A stretch of 64,000 nt of DNA, taken from contig DASVEE010000055.1 in NCBI GenBank assembly GCA_036380735.1, forward strand, positions 1-64,000, given 5' to 3'. This stretch comes from DASVEE01 sp036380735 (GTDB taxonomy: Bacteria; Acidobacteriota; Thermoanaerobaculia; Gp7-AA8). Positions 8,488 through 16,226 of the stretch are shown piece after piece. Within the stretch, counting starts at the first letter, position 1; every line of letters starts with the position of its first letter. The notes under the pieces are model-generated. The model had not been told where the DNA came from, searched no databases, and was given only the letters and a program-made list of their open reading frames with translations. A program made the translations under genes and the position numbers.

Positions 8488-11400
8488 ATGGAGAATGTGA
8501 CCAAACCCCAATCGAACCAGAGGCTCGATCCGGTGGCCGGCACGTTCACGCCCGACAGTGATGTCGGCACGTCTCTCTGGGGGTTCCTCGGACCCGCCAG
8601 GGACGACATGTACCGGCTCTACACCGACGGAAGCTTCACCAGGTTCTACGAGATCCCGCAGCGCGCCATCGTCTGGGTCGAATCGGAAGACCCGGCGGAC
8701 GACGCGGCCCCGGCTCGCGTGCACGTCGCCAGCGGCACTCCGCTCGACGTCGTCGACACGTCGGCCGCGGCGGGGTGGCTCGGCGGCAGCATCACTGCCG
8801 GCTATCTTCAGAACCAGAGTGCGAGCAGCGTGACGGCCACCGCGGCCTGTACGCATGAAGGTGGACATCCGATGCAGGCGGCGGCACCCGCGCTCTGCAT
8901 CACGCTTTACACGGCCAATCCGACCTGGTGCCGCGGCGGCGGCGGTGGTGGCGGCGGCAGCCGCGGCGAAGGCGGCGACGCGCGCTGCGTCGAGATCCTG
9001 CACACGGAGGTCTGCACGCTGCAGGCGAAAGTGGGGCAGGGGGAGAACGCCTGCGCCGAGATCCTGGCCACGCAATACTGCACGTTCCAGCCGGATGACG
9101 TGCTGAACACGGCCGTCTGCACGCTGAACAAAGGCGGCGGCGAGGCGGTCTGCGTCGAGGTGGCGCGTACCGCGGCCTGCACCCTGCCGAACGGCGGAGG
9201 CGCCGCCACGGTCTGCATCATGGTGATGACGTCGGTGGCCTGCACGTTCGACCAGCAGGCGCAACAACCGAACGTGCCGCCGGCCACGCCGTGCTTCCTC
9301 GTCCTCGGTACGCAGTACTGCACCGACGTCGGCCCGGCCGCCGACCTCGCCGATCCGGGATGCCGGGTGCGTTACCTGACGCTCACGTGCACCGGCGGCG
9401 GCGACATCCAGCACGATGACGCGGCCGGCTGCGGCAACGCCGGCAACACCGTCATCTACACGCTGGCGGCCGAGGGGGCGGAGGCGAAGGGATGCGCGCA
9501 GGTCCTGCGGACCGTGGCGTGTACGTTCCTGCCGGACCCCGCTACGCCGCCGAAATGTATTCAGATCGCGCAGACGGCGGTCTGTACGTTCGGCGCTCCA
9601 CAGAACTGCGGCCATGTCCTCATGACCGCGGTCTGCACGCTGACGGCAGAGGCTTCGCCGTGTGGCGCGGTGCTGACGACGTATCACTGCACCATCGGTG
9701 GTGGCGAGCCGGATTGCAAGCCGGTGCGCACGACGATCGTCTGCACGCTTCCACGTGCGAAGGTCGACGACGGCTGCCGCGACATCCTCAATACGACCGG
9801 TTGTACGGCCGGTGTCGTGGCCGCGGCGGCGGACGCCGGTTGCCAGCAGCACGTCTGGACGGCCGGCTGCACGCAGCAACGCGACGCGCTCGCCGCGCGC
9901 GGGGCGGCGGTGCCGGGCTGCACGATCATCACCGCGACGCTGGTCAACTGCACGATCGGCGGTGCGAACCCCTGCCGCTTCATCCTCTGGACGCAGGCCT
10001 GCACGGGCGGCGGCGGAGGGCGTGACGCGGCGGTGCTCTGTCCGACGGTGCTCACCGCGCGTCCGACCGCCTGCGGTCCGGGTGGCGGCGGAGGCGGTGG
10101 TGGCGGCGGCGCTCGTGCCGCGGCGGAGGCTTGCCTCACCGTGGTCACGGCGAATCCGACCGACTGCGGCGGGCAGGTGTGTCTCACGGTCGTCACGGCC
10201 AATCCGACCGATTGCGGCCAGATCTGCCTGACGTTCGTCACAGCCAATCCCACGGATTGCGGTGGCGGGGGCGGCGGCTGCCGGCCGGTGCGCACCGCAC
10301 GTCCGACGATCTGCGAGCAGCCGATCTGCCTCACGGTGGTGACGGCCAATCCGACCGACTGCGGCGGGCAGGTGTGTCTCACAGTGGTGACGGCGAATCC
10401 GACCGATTGCGGCCAGGTGTGCCTCACGGTCGTTACAGCCAATCCCACCGATTGTGGTGGTGGCGGCGGTTGCCGGCCGGTGCGGACGGCGCGTCCGACG
10501 ATCTGCGAGCAGCCTATCTGCCTCACGGTAGTGACGGCGAATCCGACTGATTGCGGCGGGCAGGTGTGCCTCACGGTCGTTACAGCCAATCCGACCGACT
10601 GCGGGCAGATCTGTCTCACCGTCGTCACGGCGAATCCCACCGACTGCGGCCGCCTCGAGGCTGCTGCAGCGGCGGCGTGTAAGCCGTTCCAGACGGCGGT
10701 GCCGACGAACTGCGACGTGCAGTGCATCACGCGGTACACGGCATGTCCGACGTGGTGTCCCGACACCGGTGGCGGTACCGCTGCCGACGCGGCACTCCTC
10801 GCGGCGTGCCGGCCGGTGCAGACGGCGATCCCGACCGGCTGCGAGCAGCCGATCTGCCTGACGGTGGTCACGGCGAATCCGACCGATTGCGGAGGCGGAG
10901 GAGGCGGCGGCTGCCATCCGCAGCGCACCTTCCGTCCGACGCAGTGCGACGTGGTCTGCCTGACGTTCGTGACGGCCAATCCGACCGACTGCGGCGGTGG
11001 GGGAGGCGGCTGCAATCCGCGCCGTACCTTCCGTCCGACGCAGTGCGACGTGGTTTGCCTGACGGTCGTCACCGCCAATCCGACCGACTGTCAGCCCTGC
11101 GGCTTCGTCCCGACGGTGCCGCCGACGCGGTGTGACGGCGGCGGTGGAGGCGGTTGCAAGCCGGTTCGCACCGCGGTTCCGACGAACTGCGATCCGCAGC
11201 CTTGCCCCGACGTCGTCACGGCGAACCCGACCGATTGCCAGCGCCCGTGCGGCTTCGTGCCGACCGTGCCGCCGACGTTCTGCGATCAACAGCCGTGCGT
11301 CCCGTTCATCACGGCCAATCCGACGGGTTGCGTCTGCCGGCGGATTCGTACCGCGATTCCGACCGACTGCGCTCCGCAGCCGTGTCTGACCGTGGTCACG

Positions 11401-12498
11401 GCCAATCCGACCGACTGCGAAGGTGGCGGCGGCTGCATGTTGACCGTGGTCACGGCCAATCCGAGCAACTGCCCCGGTCCGTGCGGCTTCGTTCCCACGG
11501 TCCCGCCGACCTTCTGCGATCAGCCGATTTGCCTGACAGTGGTCACGGCGAATCCGACGGATTGCGGCGGCGGCGGTGGTGGTGGTGGGGGCGCGGCAGC
11601 GGCCGCGGCGTGCAAGCCGTACCAGACGGCGCGCCCGACGAACTGTGATGTCCTCTGCCTCACCGTCGTCACCGCGTGTCCGACGTGGTGCCCCGACACC
11701 GGAGGCGGCGGAACTGTTGCCGCGGCAGCCGCGGCATGCAAGCCGTACCAGACGGCCGTGCCGACGAACTGCGACGTCCAATGCATCACGCGGCACACGG
11801 CATGTCCGACGTGGTGTCCCGACACCGGCGGCACCGTCGCGGCAGCAGCCGCGGCGTGCAAGCCGTATCAGACGGCGCGTCCCACGAACTGTGACGTCAA
11901 CTGCATCACCGTCGAGACGGCGTGTCCGACCTGGTGTCCCGATACCGGCGGCGGAGCGTTTGCGGCAGCAGCCGCGGCGTGCAAGCCGTACCAGACGGCG
12001 CGTCCCACGAACTGTGACGTGCTCTGTCTCACGGTGATGACGGCGTGTCCGACGTGGTGTCCCGACACCGGAGGCGGCGGAACCGTAGCCGCAGCGGCCG
12101 CGCGGCCGGGCGCCTGCATCACGCGCCACACGGCATGTCCGACGTGGTGTCCCGATACCGGCGGCACCGTCGCCGCGGCAGGAGGGCAGGTCTGCCTCAC
12201 CGTCGTCACGGCCAATCCCACCGACTGCGGTGGGGGAGGCGGTGGCGGAGGCTGCAGGCCGCGGCGGACTGCCGTACCCACGATGTGCGATCAGCCGATC
12301 TGCCTGACGGTCGTCACGGCAGTGCCGACCGATTGCGGACGCGCGGGTGGCGGCGGCGGTGGCGGTGGCGGTGGCGGTGCGCGAGCGGGCTTCGCGGCCC
12401 AACAGCCGCCGCAATGCTTCCCCATCGAAACGGCGATGCCGACGCAATGCGGCGGCTGCCGTGCCATTCACACTGCAGTGCCCACGAGTTGTGGGTGA
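8488..12498 (+). CDS. Giant Cys/Thr repeat protein, candidate multi-core lanthipeptide precursor
   Basis: 1336 residues. Residues 1-120 contain no Cys and look like a leader (MENVTKPQSN..., acidic and aromatic patches, then GWLGGSITAGYL). From Cys121 on, the protein is almost all repeats. Residues 167-500 hold about 16 copies of C-x5-T-x2-C-T (for example CVEILHTEVCT), and residues 518-1335 about 44 copies of C-x4-T-A-x-P-T-x-C (for example CLTVVTANPTDC, CKPYQTARPTNC, CITRHTACPTWC), separated by Gly-rich or Ala-rich linkers. I estimate about 130 cysteines. There is no signal peptide or membrane segment. A GAGGA site precedes the ATG. Three lanthipeptide-type enzyme genes follow, so thioether crosslinking of these Thr/Cys pairs is the favoured hypothesis; a metal-binding or disulfide-rich structural protein is the alternative. 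Confidence 0.85.
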   Translation: MENVTKPQSNQRLDPVAGTFTPDSDVGTSLWGFLGPARDDMYRLYTDGSFTRFYEIPQRAIVWVESEDPADDAAPARVHVASGTPLDVVDTSAAAGWLGGSITAGYLQNQSASSVTATAACTHEGGHPMQAAAPALCITLYTANPTWCRGGGGGGGGSRGEGGDARCVEILHTEVCTLQAKVGQGENACAEILATQYCTFQPDDVLNTAVCTLNKGGGEAVCVEVARTAACTLPNGGGAATVCIMVMTSVACTFDQQAQQPNVPPATPCFLVLGTQYCTDVGPAADLADPGCRVRYLTLTCTGGGDIQHDDAAGCGNAGNTVIYTLAAEGAEAKGCAQVLRTVACTFLPDPATPPKCIQIAQTAVCTFGAPQNCGHVLMTAVCTLTAEASPCGAVLTTYHCTIGGGEPDCKPVRTTIVCTLPRAKVDDGCRDILNTTGCTAGVVAAAADAGCQQHVWTAGCTQQRDALAARGAAVPGCTIITATLVNCTIGGANPCRFILWTQACTGGGGGRDAAVLCPTVLTARPTACGPGGGGGGGGGGARAAAEACLTVVTANPTDCGGQVCLTVVTANPTDCGQICLTFVTANPTDCGGGGGGCRPVRTARPTICEQPICLTVVTANPTDCGGQVCLTVVTANPTDCGQVCLTVVTANPTDCGGGGGCRPVRTARPTICEQPICLTVVTANPTDCGGQVCLTVVTANPTDCGQICLTVVTANPTDCGRLEAAAAAACKPFQTAVPTNCDVQCITRYTACPTWCPDTGGGTAADAALLAACRPVQTAIPTGCEQPICLTVVTANPTDCGGGGGGGCHPQRTFRPTQCDVVCLTFVTANPTDCGGGGGGCNPRRTFRPTQCDVVCLTVVTANPTDCQPCGFVPTVPPTRCDGGGGGGCKPVRTAVPTNCDPQPCPDVVTANPTDCQRPCGFVPTVPPTFCDQQPCVPFITANPTGCVCRRIRTAIPTDCAPQPCLTVVTANPTDCEGGGGCMLTVVTANPSNCPGPCGFVPTVPPTFCDQPICLTVVTANPTDCGGGGGGGGGAAAAAACKPYQTARPTNCDVLCLTVVTACPTWCPDTGGGGTVAAAAAACKPYQTAVPTNCDVQCITRHTACPTWCPDTGGTVAAAAAACKPYQTARPTNCDVNCITVETACPTWCPDTGGGAFAAAAAACKPYQTARPTNCDVLCLTVMTACPTWCPDTGGGGTVAAAAARPGACITRHTACPTWCPDTGGTVAAAGGQVCLTVVTANPTDCGGGGGGGGCRPRRTAVPTMCDQPICLTVVTAVPTDCGRAGGGGGGGGGGGARAGFAAQQPPQCFPIETAMPTQCGGCRAIHTAVPTSCG
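8986..10005 (+). repeat. Type A peptide repeats, C-x5-T-x2-C-T
   Basis: About 16 copies within the giant gene, such as CAEILATQYCT, CIQIAQTAVCT and CRFILWTQACT. They are diverse in the x positions but keep Cys, Thr and the final Cys-Thr. The T-x2-C spacing is a classic one for a lanthionine ring. Spacers between copies vary from 4 to over 20 residues. Confidence 0.85.
10039..12495 (+). repeat. Type B peptide repeats, C-x4-T-[AVF]-x-P-T-x-C
   Basis: About 44 copies, with one further copy ahead of the type A block at 8896-8931. Subtypes recur: CLTVVTANPTDC (most common), CRPVRTARPTIC, CKPYQTARPTNC, CGFVPTVPPTFC, CHPQRTFRPTQC and the three-Cys form CITRHTACPTWC followed by PDTGG. Copies often occur in fixed pairs (CKPYQ then CITRH/CLTVV). 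Near-identical DNA between neighbours suggests recent tandem duplication. Confidence 0.9.
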
Positions 12499-12506
12499 GT
12501 CGTTCC

Positions 12507-12536
12507 GGGGGACGGGTTCGCCCGTCCCCCTTTTTT
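12507..12536 (+). terminator. Rho-independent terminator, UUCG loop
   Basis: A perfect 10-bp stem GGGGGACGGG / CCCGTCCCCC (12507-12516 and 12521-12530) closed by a TTCG tetraloop and followed by six T residues. It starts 8 bp after the stop of the giant gene and should end most transcripts before the kinase gene, a common arrangement for keeping precursor mRNA in excess of enzyme mRNA. Confidence 0.93.
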
Positions 12537-12568
12537 GATGGCAGAGAGGCACAATAGAGAGACCGCAG

Positions 12569-12654
12569 GTTTTCGGTTTTTGGTTTTCGGTTTTCGGTGC
12601 GCGCAGCCGTCGCGGAGCGGAGCACCAACAACCGAAAACCGAAAACCAACAACC
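12569..12654. repeat. Type H1 hairpin before the kinase gene
   Basis: GGTTTTC-type heptamer arms (12569-12598 and 12621-12654) around a core with GGTGCG...GGAGCACC. It lies between the terminator of the giant gene and the kinase ATG at 12678. No clear promoter is visible between the hairpin and that ATG. Confidence 0.88.
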
Positions 12655-12677
12655 GCGCAGCGAAGCGGAGTCCACAC

Positions 12678-13850
12678 ATGCTCAACGTCGACAACGCAGC
12701 CGAATACCTGATCGAGCGCGGCCTGATGTCCGTCGATTCGATCCTCAGCGGCGATCTGATCATCAGCAGCGCCGCGCGCCGCAACCGCAACCTCCGTATC
12801 AAGCGGAAGGATGATCCGAGCTACCTGATCAAGCAGCCGGACGATCCGGCCGGCGGCGCGCAGCAGACGCTCCGCTCCGAAGCGGCGTTCTACTCGTTCT
12901 GCTTCGCGGACGCCGAAGCGGAGCCCGTCCGCGAGTTCCTCCCCGCGCTCCGCTACTTCGATCCGGAACGCTCCCTCGTCGTCTTCGACTTCCTCGAGGG
13001 CGCGGTGCCGCTCTGGCAGTACAGCGGCAGCCGCGAAGAGACGTCGCGTCTCGTCGGCCACGCCCTGGCCACCTTCCACCGCACCTTTCGCGGCACGCAG
13101 AACCCGAAGCTCGGCTGGCTCCATCGCCAGACGCCGTGGGTCATGCGCGTGCACAAGCCGTCGCCGGAGCTCCTCGCGAGTCTCAGCCCCGCGAACGTCG
13201 AGACGCTGCGCATCCTGCAGACGCAGGAAAAGATCAGCGCCCATCTCGACGCCCTCCGCCGGAAGTGGCGCGTGGAGACGGTGATTCACAACGACATCAA
13301 GTCGGACAACATCCTGGTGAAGGGCTCAGGGCCCGGGGCCCAGGGCTCAGGGGCTGGCGCTTTGCCGGGTGTGTCCGCCGAGCGCAGCCCTGAGCCCCGG
13401 GCCTTGAGCCCTGAGCCTTTGTCCGTGGCTCTCGTCGATTGGGAGCTCGTGCAGCTCGGCGATCCCGCCTGGGACGTCGCCGGGCTGCTGCAGGATTTCA
13501 TCCTGTTGTGGGTCACGTCCATGACGGTCACGCCCGGTGCCACCGTCGACGTGCTGGCTGCTTCCGCGCGCCTTCCGCTCACCGACCTGCAGCGCGCCAT
13601 CCGCGCGTTCTGGAAGGGCTACCGTGCCGCGGCCGGGCAGACGCCGGCGGAGGAGGCGCAGCTCATCACGCGGGCCGTGGCGTACTCCGCGGCGCGCCTC
13701 ATTCAATCCGCTTACGAAATGGGAGCCGTCACCCCCGCTCTGGCGCCCGCGTCCGTGCTGCTCCTCCAGGTCAGCGCGAACCTGCTGCGCGATCCGGAAG
13801 CGGGACAGGTGCAGCTCTACGGACTCATTCAGGGATACGTGCCGGTATGA
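12678..13850 (+). CDS. Phosphotransferase-fold kinase, class V lanthipeptide LanK/LxmK-like
   Basis: 390 residues of the APH/protein-kinase fold. Visible landmarks: YLIKQP with likely ATP-binding Lys52, SEAAFY with Glu68, the catalytic loop HNDIKSDN (Asp206, Asn211), and the metal-binding VDWELVQLGDPAWDVAGL (Asp254). In class V lanthipeptide and thioamitide systems such a kinase phosphorylates Ser/Thr of the precursor before elimination. A type H2 repeat adds residues 216-249 between the catalytic loop and Asp254; without it the spacing returns to normal. The ATG at 12678 is chosen because upstream codons lie in the H1 hairpin. It overlaps the next gene by ATGA. Aminoglycoside kinase activity is an unlikely alternative in this context. 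Confidence 0.85.
   Translation: MLNVDNAAEYLIERGLMSVDSILSGDLIISSAARRNRNLRIKRKDDPSYLIKQPDDPAGGAQQTLRSEAAFYSFCFADAEAEPVREFLPALRYFDPERSLVVFDFLEGAVPLWQYSGSREETSRLVGHALATFHRTFRGTQNPKLGWLHRQTPWVMRVHKPSPELLASLSPANVETLRILQTQEKISAHLDALRRKWRVETVIHNDIKSDNILVKGSGPGAQGSGAGALPGVSAERSPEPRALSPEPLSVALVDWELVQLGDPAWDVAGLLQDFILLWVTSMTVTPGATVDVLAASARLPLTDLQRAIRAFWKGYRAAAGQTPAEEAQLITRAVAYSAARLIQSAYEMGAVTPALAPASVLLLQVSANLLRDPEAGQVQLYGLIQGYVPV
13323..13424. repeat. Type H2 repeat inserted in frame in the kinase gene
   Basis: 102 bases (34 codons): GGGCTCA/GGGCCCG heptamers, a core of about 35 bases, and complementary AGCCCTG heptamers. It reads GSGPGAQGSG...SPEPRALSPEPLS with no stop. Heptamers are not codon multiples, so the whole insertion happens to be a multiple of three. 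Confidence 0.9.
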
Positions 13851-14884
13851 ACGCAGACCTTCTGGAAGTCGTCGACGCCGTCTCCATCGAGTCTCCCGCG
13901 CGCTACTCGCTCCTCGGGCAGCCGCGCGACCTCTCGGCCATGCCGGGCGAGCCGCGCGCGCGCATGGTGCAGACGATGGAGAACGATCTCTACGTGCGCA
14001 TGTACACGCGCCCTTCGACCGGTAGCGGCGCGGCGCCCGACCATCTCGGGCAGCGCGATCACGTGGCCGCGCTCTCCGCCGCCAACAACGGGCACGGCAC
14101 CTGGGAGCCCGGCTGGCGCGTCGGCGAGATCGATGAAGAAGACGGCCGCGTCGCCGTGAGCAAGGACGCGATCACCTTCTGGGTCGATCCGGCCACGGGG
14201 ATGCGCACCGCCACCGGACGGGCGGGCCCCGGCGACTACTGCCGCGTGCGCGTGGCCAAGGAGCTGCGCAACCTGATGCCCGGCTTCTACTTCGCCATCG
14301 GCGACGGCGATCAGGCCGACACGCGCGACCAACCGGAGCCGCTGGTCCGCTTCTACTGGAATCTCACCGCCGCCGGAGCCGCGCCGTACATCGGCGCCGC
14401 GACGGAAACGCTCAACGCCATCGCCGTCCCGTTCCGCACGAAGGTACTGACCGATCCCTCGTCCTACGTCCGCGCGGACGGCGGTGTGCTCTATCTGGAG
14501 CGCCGCCACTTTCACCGCGTCCGCTCTGCGCTGCTCCGCATCCACGACGCCATCGCCCCGTACCTGCGGCCGGAGGTGCCGATGTTCACGAAGCCGCTGG
14601 CGCCGGGGCTCGGCCTCGCCGAGGATCCGGGCGGCGGCATGAGCTTCGGCCAGTCACGCTGCCGCGCGCTCGCGAACGGACTATGGGACGCCTTCGCCAC
14701 GGGAGCCGACAAGCTGGAGACCGTGGAGCAGGCGCTCGTCGCCGCGAACGTCGACCTCGATCGGCCCTGGCTGGAGAAAGGCGCCTCCGACATGTACCTC
14801 CTCGAAGCCGCTTCGCGTCAGGAACGCCGCGCCGCCGAGCTCGAGCTGCGCCGCCGCGAGAAGAAGGAAAGGAAAGCCCGATGA
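13847..14884 (+). CDS. HopA1-family protein, class V lanthipeptide LanY/LxmY-like lyase
   Basis: 345 residues. The central and C-terminal part fits the HopA1 effector family: FYFAIGDGD, RFYWNLTAAGAAPYIGAATE, LNAIAVPFRTKVLTDPSSY and GGVLYLERRHF in order. In lexapeptide-type and thioamitide systems a HopA1-domain protein works with the kinase and eliminates phosphate from pSer/pThr to give Dha/Dhb. Its start overlaps the kinase stop and its stop overlaps the cyclase start, so the three enzymes form one translationally coupled operon. The family also exists as type III effectors, but no secretion system is nearby. Confidence 0.85.
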   Translation: MNADLLEVVDAVSIESPARYSLLGQPRDLSAMPGEPRARMVQTMENDLYVRMYTRPSTGSGAAPDHLGQRDHVAALSAANNGHGTWEPGWRVGEIDEEDGRVAVSKDAITFWVDPATGMRTATGRAGPGDYCRVRVAKELRNLMPGFYFAIGDGDQADTRDQPEPLVRFYWNLTAAGAAPYIGAATETLNAIAVPFRTKVLTDPSSYVRADGGVLYLERRHFHRVRSALLRIHDAIAPYLRPEVPMFTKPLAPGLGLAEDPGGGMSFGQSRCRALANGLWDAFATGADKLETVEQALVAANVDLDRPWLEKGASDMYLLEAASRQERRAAELELRRREKKERKAR

Positions 14885-16161
14885 CGACGATGCCGCAGAC
14901 GTACGACACGCGCATCACCGAGGGAGAGCTCCTCAACGCGGCGCTGCGCATCGCCCGCCGCATCTGCGCCTCCGCGTACTGGAGCAACGACGGCACGCAG
15001 TGCAGCTGGCTGGGGCGCGGCGATGAAGACGGCACCAGCGAAGCGACGCAAACCCCCGTCAACATCGCCCTCGGTGCCCATCTCTACTCCGGCACCCTCG
15101 GCATCGCCCTTTTCCTCGGCGAGGTCTGGCGCCTCACCGGCGACGGGGACGTCGGCCGCACCGCGCGCGCGGCCGTGCGCCGCTCGCTGGTCACGCTCGA
15201 CAAGACGATCGACATCCCGGTCTCGGCGATCTCGTTCTGGGCCGGCCACACCGGCGCGGCGTGGGCGATGAAACGCTTCGCCGACATCGGCCTCGAGCCG
15301 GGCGCGCGCGGCGAAGTGCCGCGGCTTCTCGCGAAAGTGCGCGACTCGCTGCGCGACGAGCACGTGCTCGACATCATTGGCGGCAACGCCGGCGCGGTGC
15401 CGGGACTCGTGGTGCTGGCGCGTGAGCCCGAGTGGCGCGCGGAGTGTCTCGCCATCGCGCGCGCGCTCGTCGACGAGATCGCGGTGAAGGCGCGGCGCGA
15501 CGATACGGTGGCCGCATGGGACCCGAAGATCGCCTCCGGCTTCGACACGCAGTGCCCGCCGATGACCGGCTTCTCGCACGGCGCGTCGGGGATCGCGCTC
15601 GCCGCGCTGGAGCTGTACGGCGCCACCGGGGAACTGCGCGATCTCGAGCTGGCGCGCGCCGGCTTCGGCTACGAGGACGCGCTGTTCAACCCTCACTACG
15701 GGAACTGGCCGGACATGCGCAGCGGCGGACAGAGCTACCAGAGCGCGTGGTGTCACGGCGCCCCCGGCATCGCCATGGCCCGCGCGCGTGCCCGCCACCT
15801 CGATCCGGTGCGCGCCGCGCACTACGAGGCGTACGCACGCGCCGGCGCCCGCAACACCATCGAGACGATCAACCGCTACCTGCAGGCCCCGCGCTACGAC
15901 ACCTCGATGTGCCACGGCATCGGCGGGTTGTCCGAGGTACTGTTCACGATCGGCGAGCTGCTGGGGGATGCGACGCTGACGGAGTCCTCGCGCGGCGTGG
16001 CCACGGAGCTGATCGCGCGCTACGGAGAGACGGCCGAGTATCCGACCGGAGCACCGATGCGCGGGCCCAACCCCTCACTGTTCATCGGCTGGGCAGGCAC
16101 GGGTTACCACTTCCTGCGTCTGGCCGCGGCGGATGTGCCCAGCATCGCGGCGATCATGTGA
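14881..16161 (+). CDS. LanC-like lanthionine cyclase
   Basis: 426 residues, the alpha/alpha-toroid LanC family. The three zinc-site motifs are all present: GFSHGASG (His233), AWCHGAPG (Cys291) and MCHGIGG (Cys344, His345), giving the Cys-Cys-His zinc ligands that activate cysteine thiols for addition to dehydro-residues. The length is normal. It starts at ATGA of the HopA1 gene. With kinase and HopA1 protein it completes a dehydration/cyclisation set. No LanD decarboxylase, protease or dedicated exporter is next to it. Confidence 0.92.
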   Translation: MTTMPQTYDTRITEGELLNAALRIARRICASAYWSNDGTQCSWLGRGDEDGTSEATQTPVNIALGAHLYSGTLGIALFLGEVWRLTGDGDVGRTARAAVRRSLVTLDKTIDIPVSAISFWAGHTGAAWAMKRFADIGLEPGARGEVPRLLAKVRDSLRDEHVLDIIGGNAGAVPGLVVLAREPEWRAECLAIARALVDEIAVKARRDDTVAAWDPKIASGFDTQCPPMTGFSHGASGIALAALELYGATGELRDLELARAGFGYEDALFNPHYGNWPDMRSGGQSYQSAWCHGAPGIAMARARARHLDPVRAAHYEAYARAGARNTIETINRYLQAPRYDTSMCHGIGGLSEVLFTIGELLGDATLTESSRGVATELIARYGETAEYPTGAPMRGPNPSLFIGWAGTGYHFLRLAAADVPSIAAIM

Positions 16162-16166
16162 GTACG

Positions 16167-16223
16167 TGGGACCTGTGGGATTCCCATTCGTCCCATAGGT
16201 CCTATCGGTCCCATCCGTCCTAT
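16167..16223. repeat. Type N hairpin between convergent genes
   Basis: Short left arm (GTGGGACCTGTGGGA) and a longer right arm of CCATTCGT/CCATAGGT/CCTATCGGT units, filling the gap between the convergent cyclase and secreted-protein genes. Possibly a bidirectional 3'-end hairpin. Confidence 0.85.
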
Positions 16224-16226
16224 GTT

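Noticed and set aside
8488..12498. Metallothionein, silk-like or antifreeze protein as the main explanation of the giant gene
   Set aside because: Not excluded, but the conserved Thr spacing to Cys and the adjacent kinase/HopA1/LanC operon fit thioether modification better. A metallothionein would not need invariant Thr and Pro.
12549..12554. CACAAT as a -10 box for the kinase operon
   Set aside because: It differs from the consensus at the first base, lies 120 bp from the ATG with the H1 hairpin between, and has no -35 partner; too weak to list.
8245..12675. A 1476-residue open frame antisense to the giant repeat gene, and similar long antisense frames at 3891-7130 and 18635-23155
   Set aside because: Arg/His/Asp-rich composition typical of shadow frames of GC-rich genes; no domains, no ribosome sites, and the sense frames have clear families, motifs or signals.
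12678..13850. Aminoglycoside phosphotransferase (antibiotic resistance)
   Set aside because: The fold is shared, but the gene is translationally coupled to HopA1-family and LanC-like genes, which points to peptide modification.
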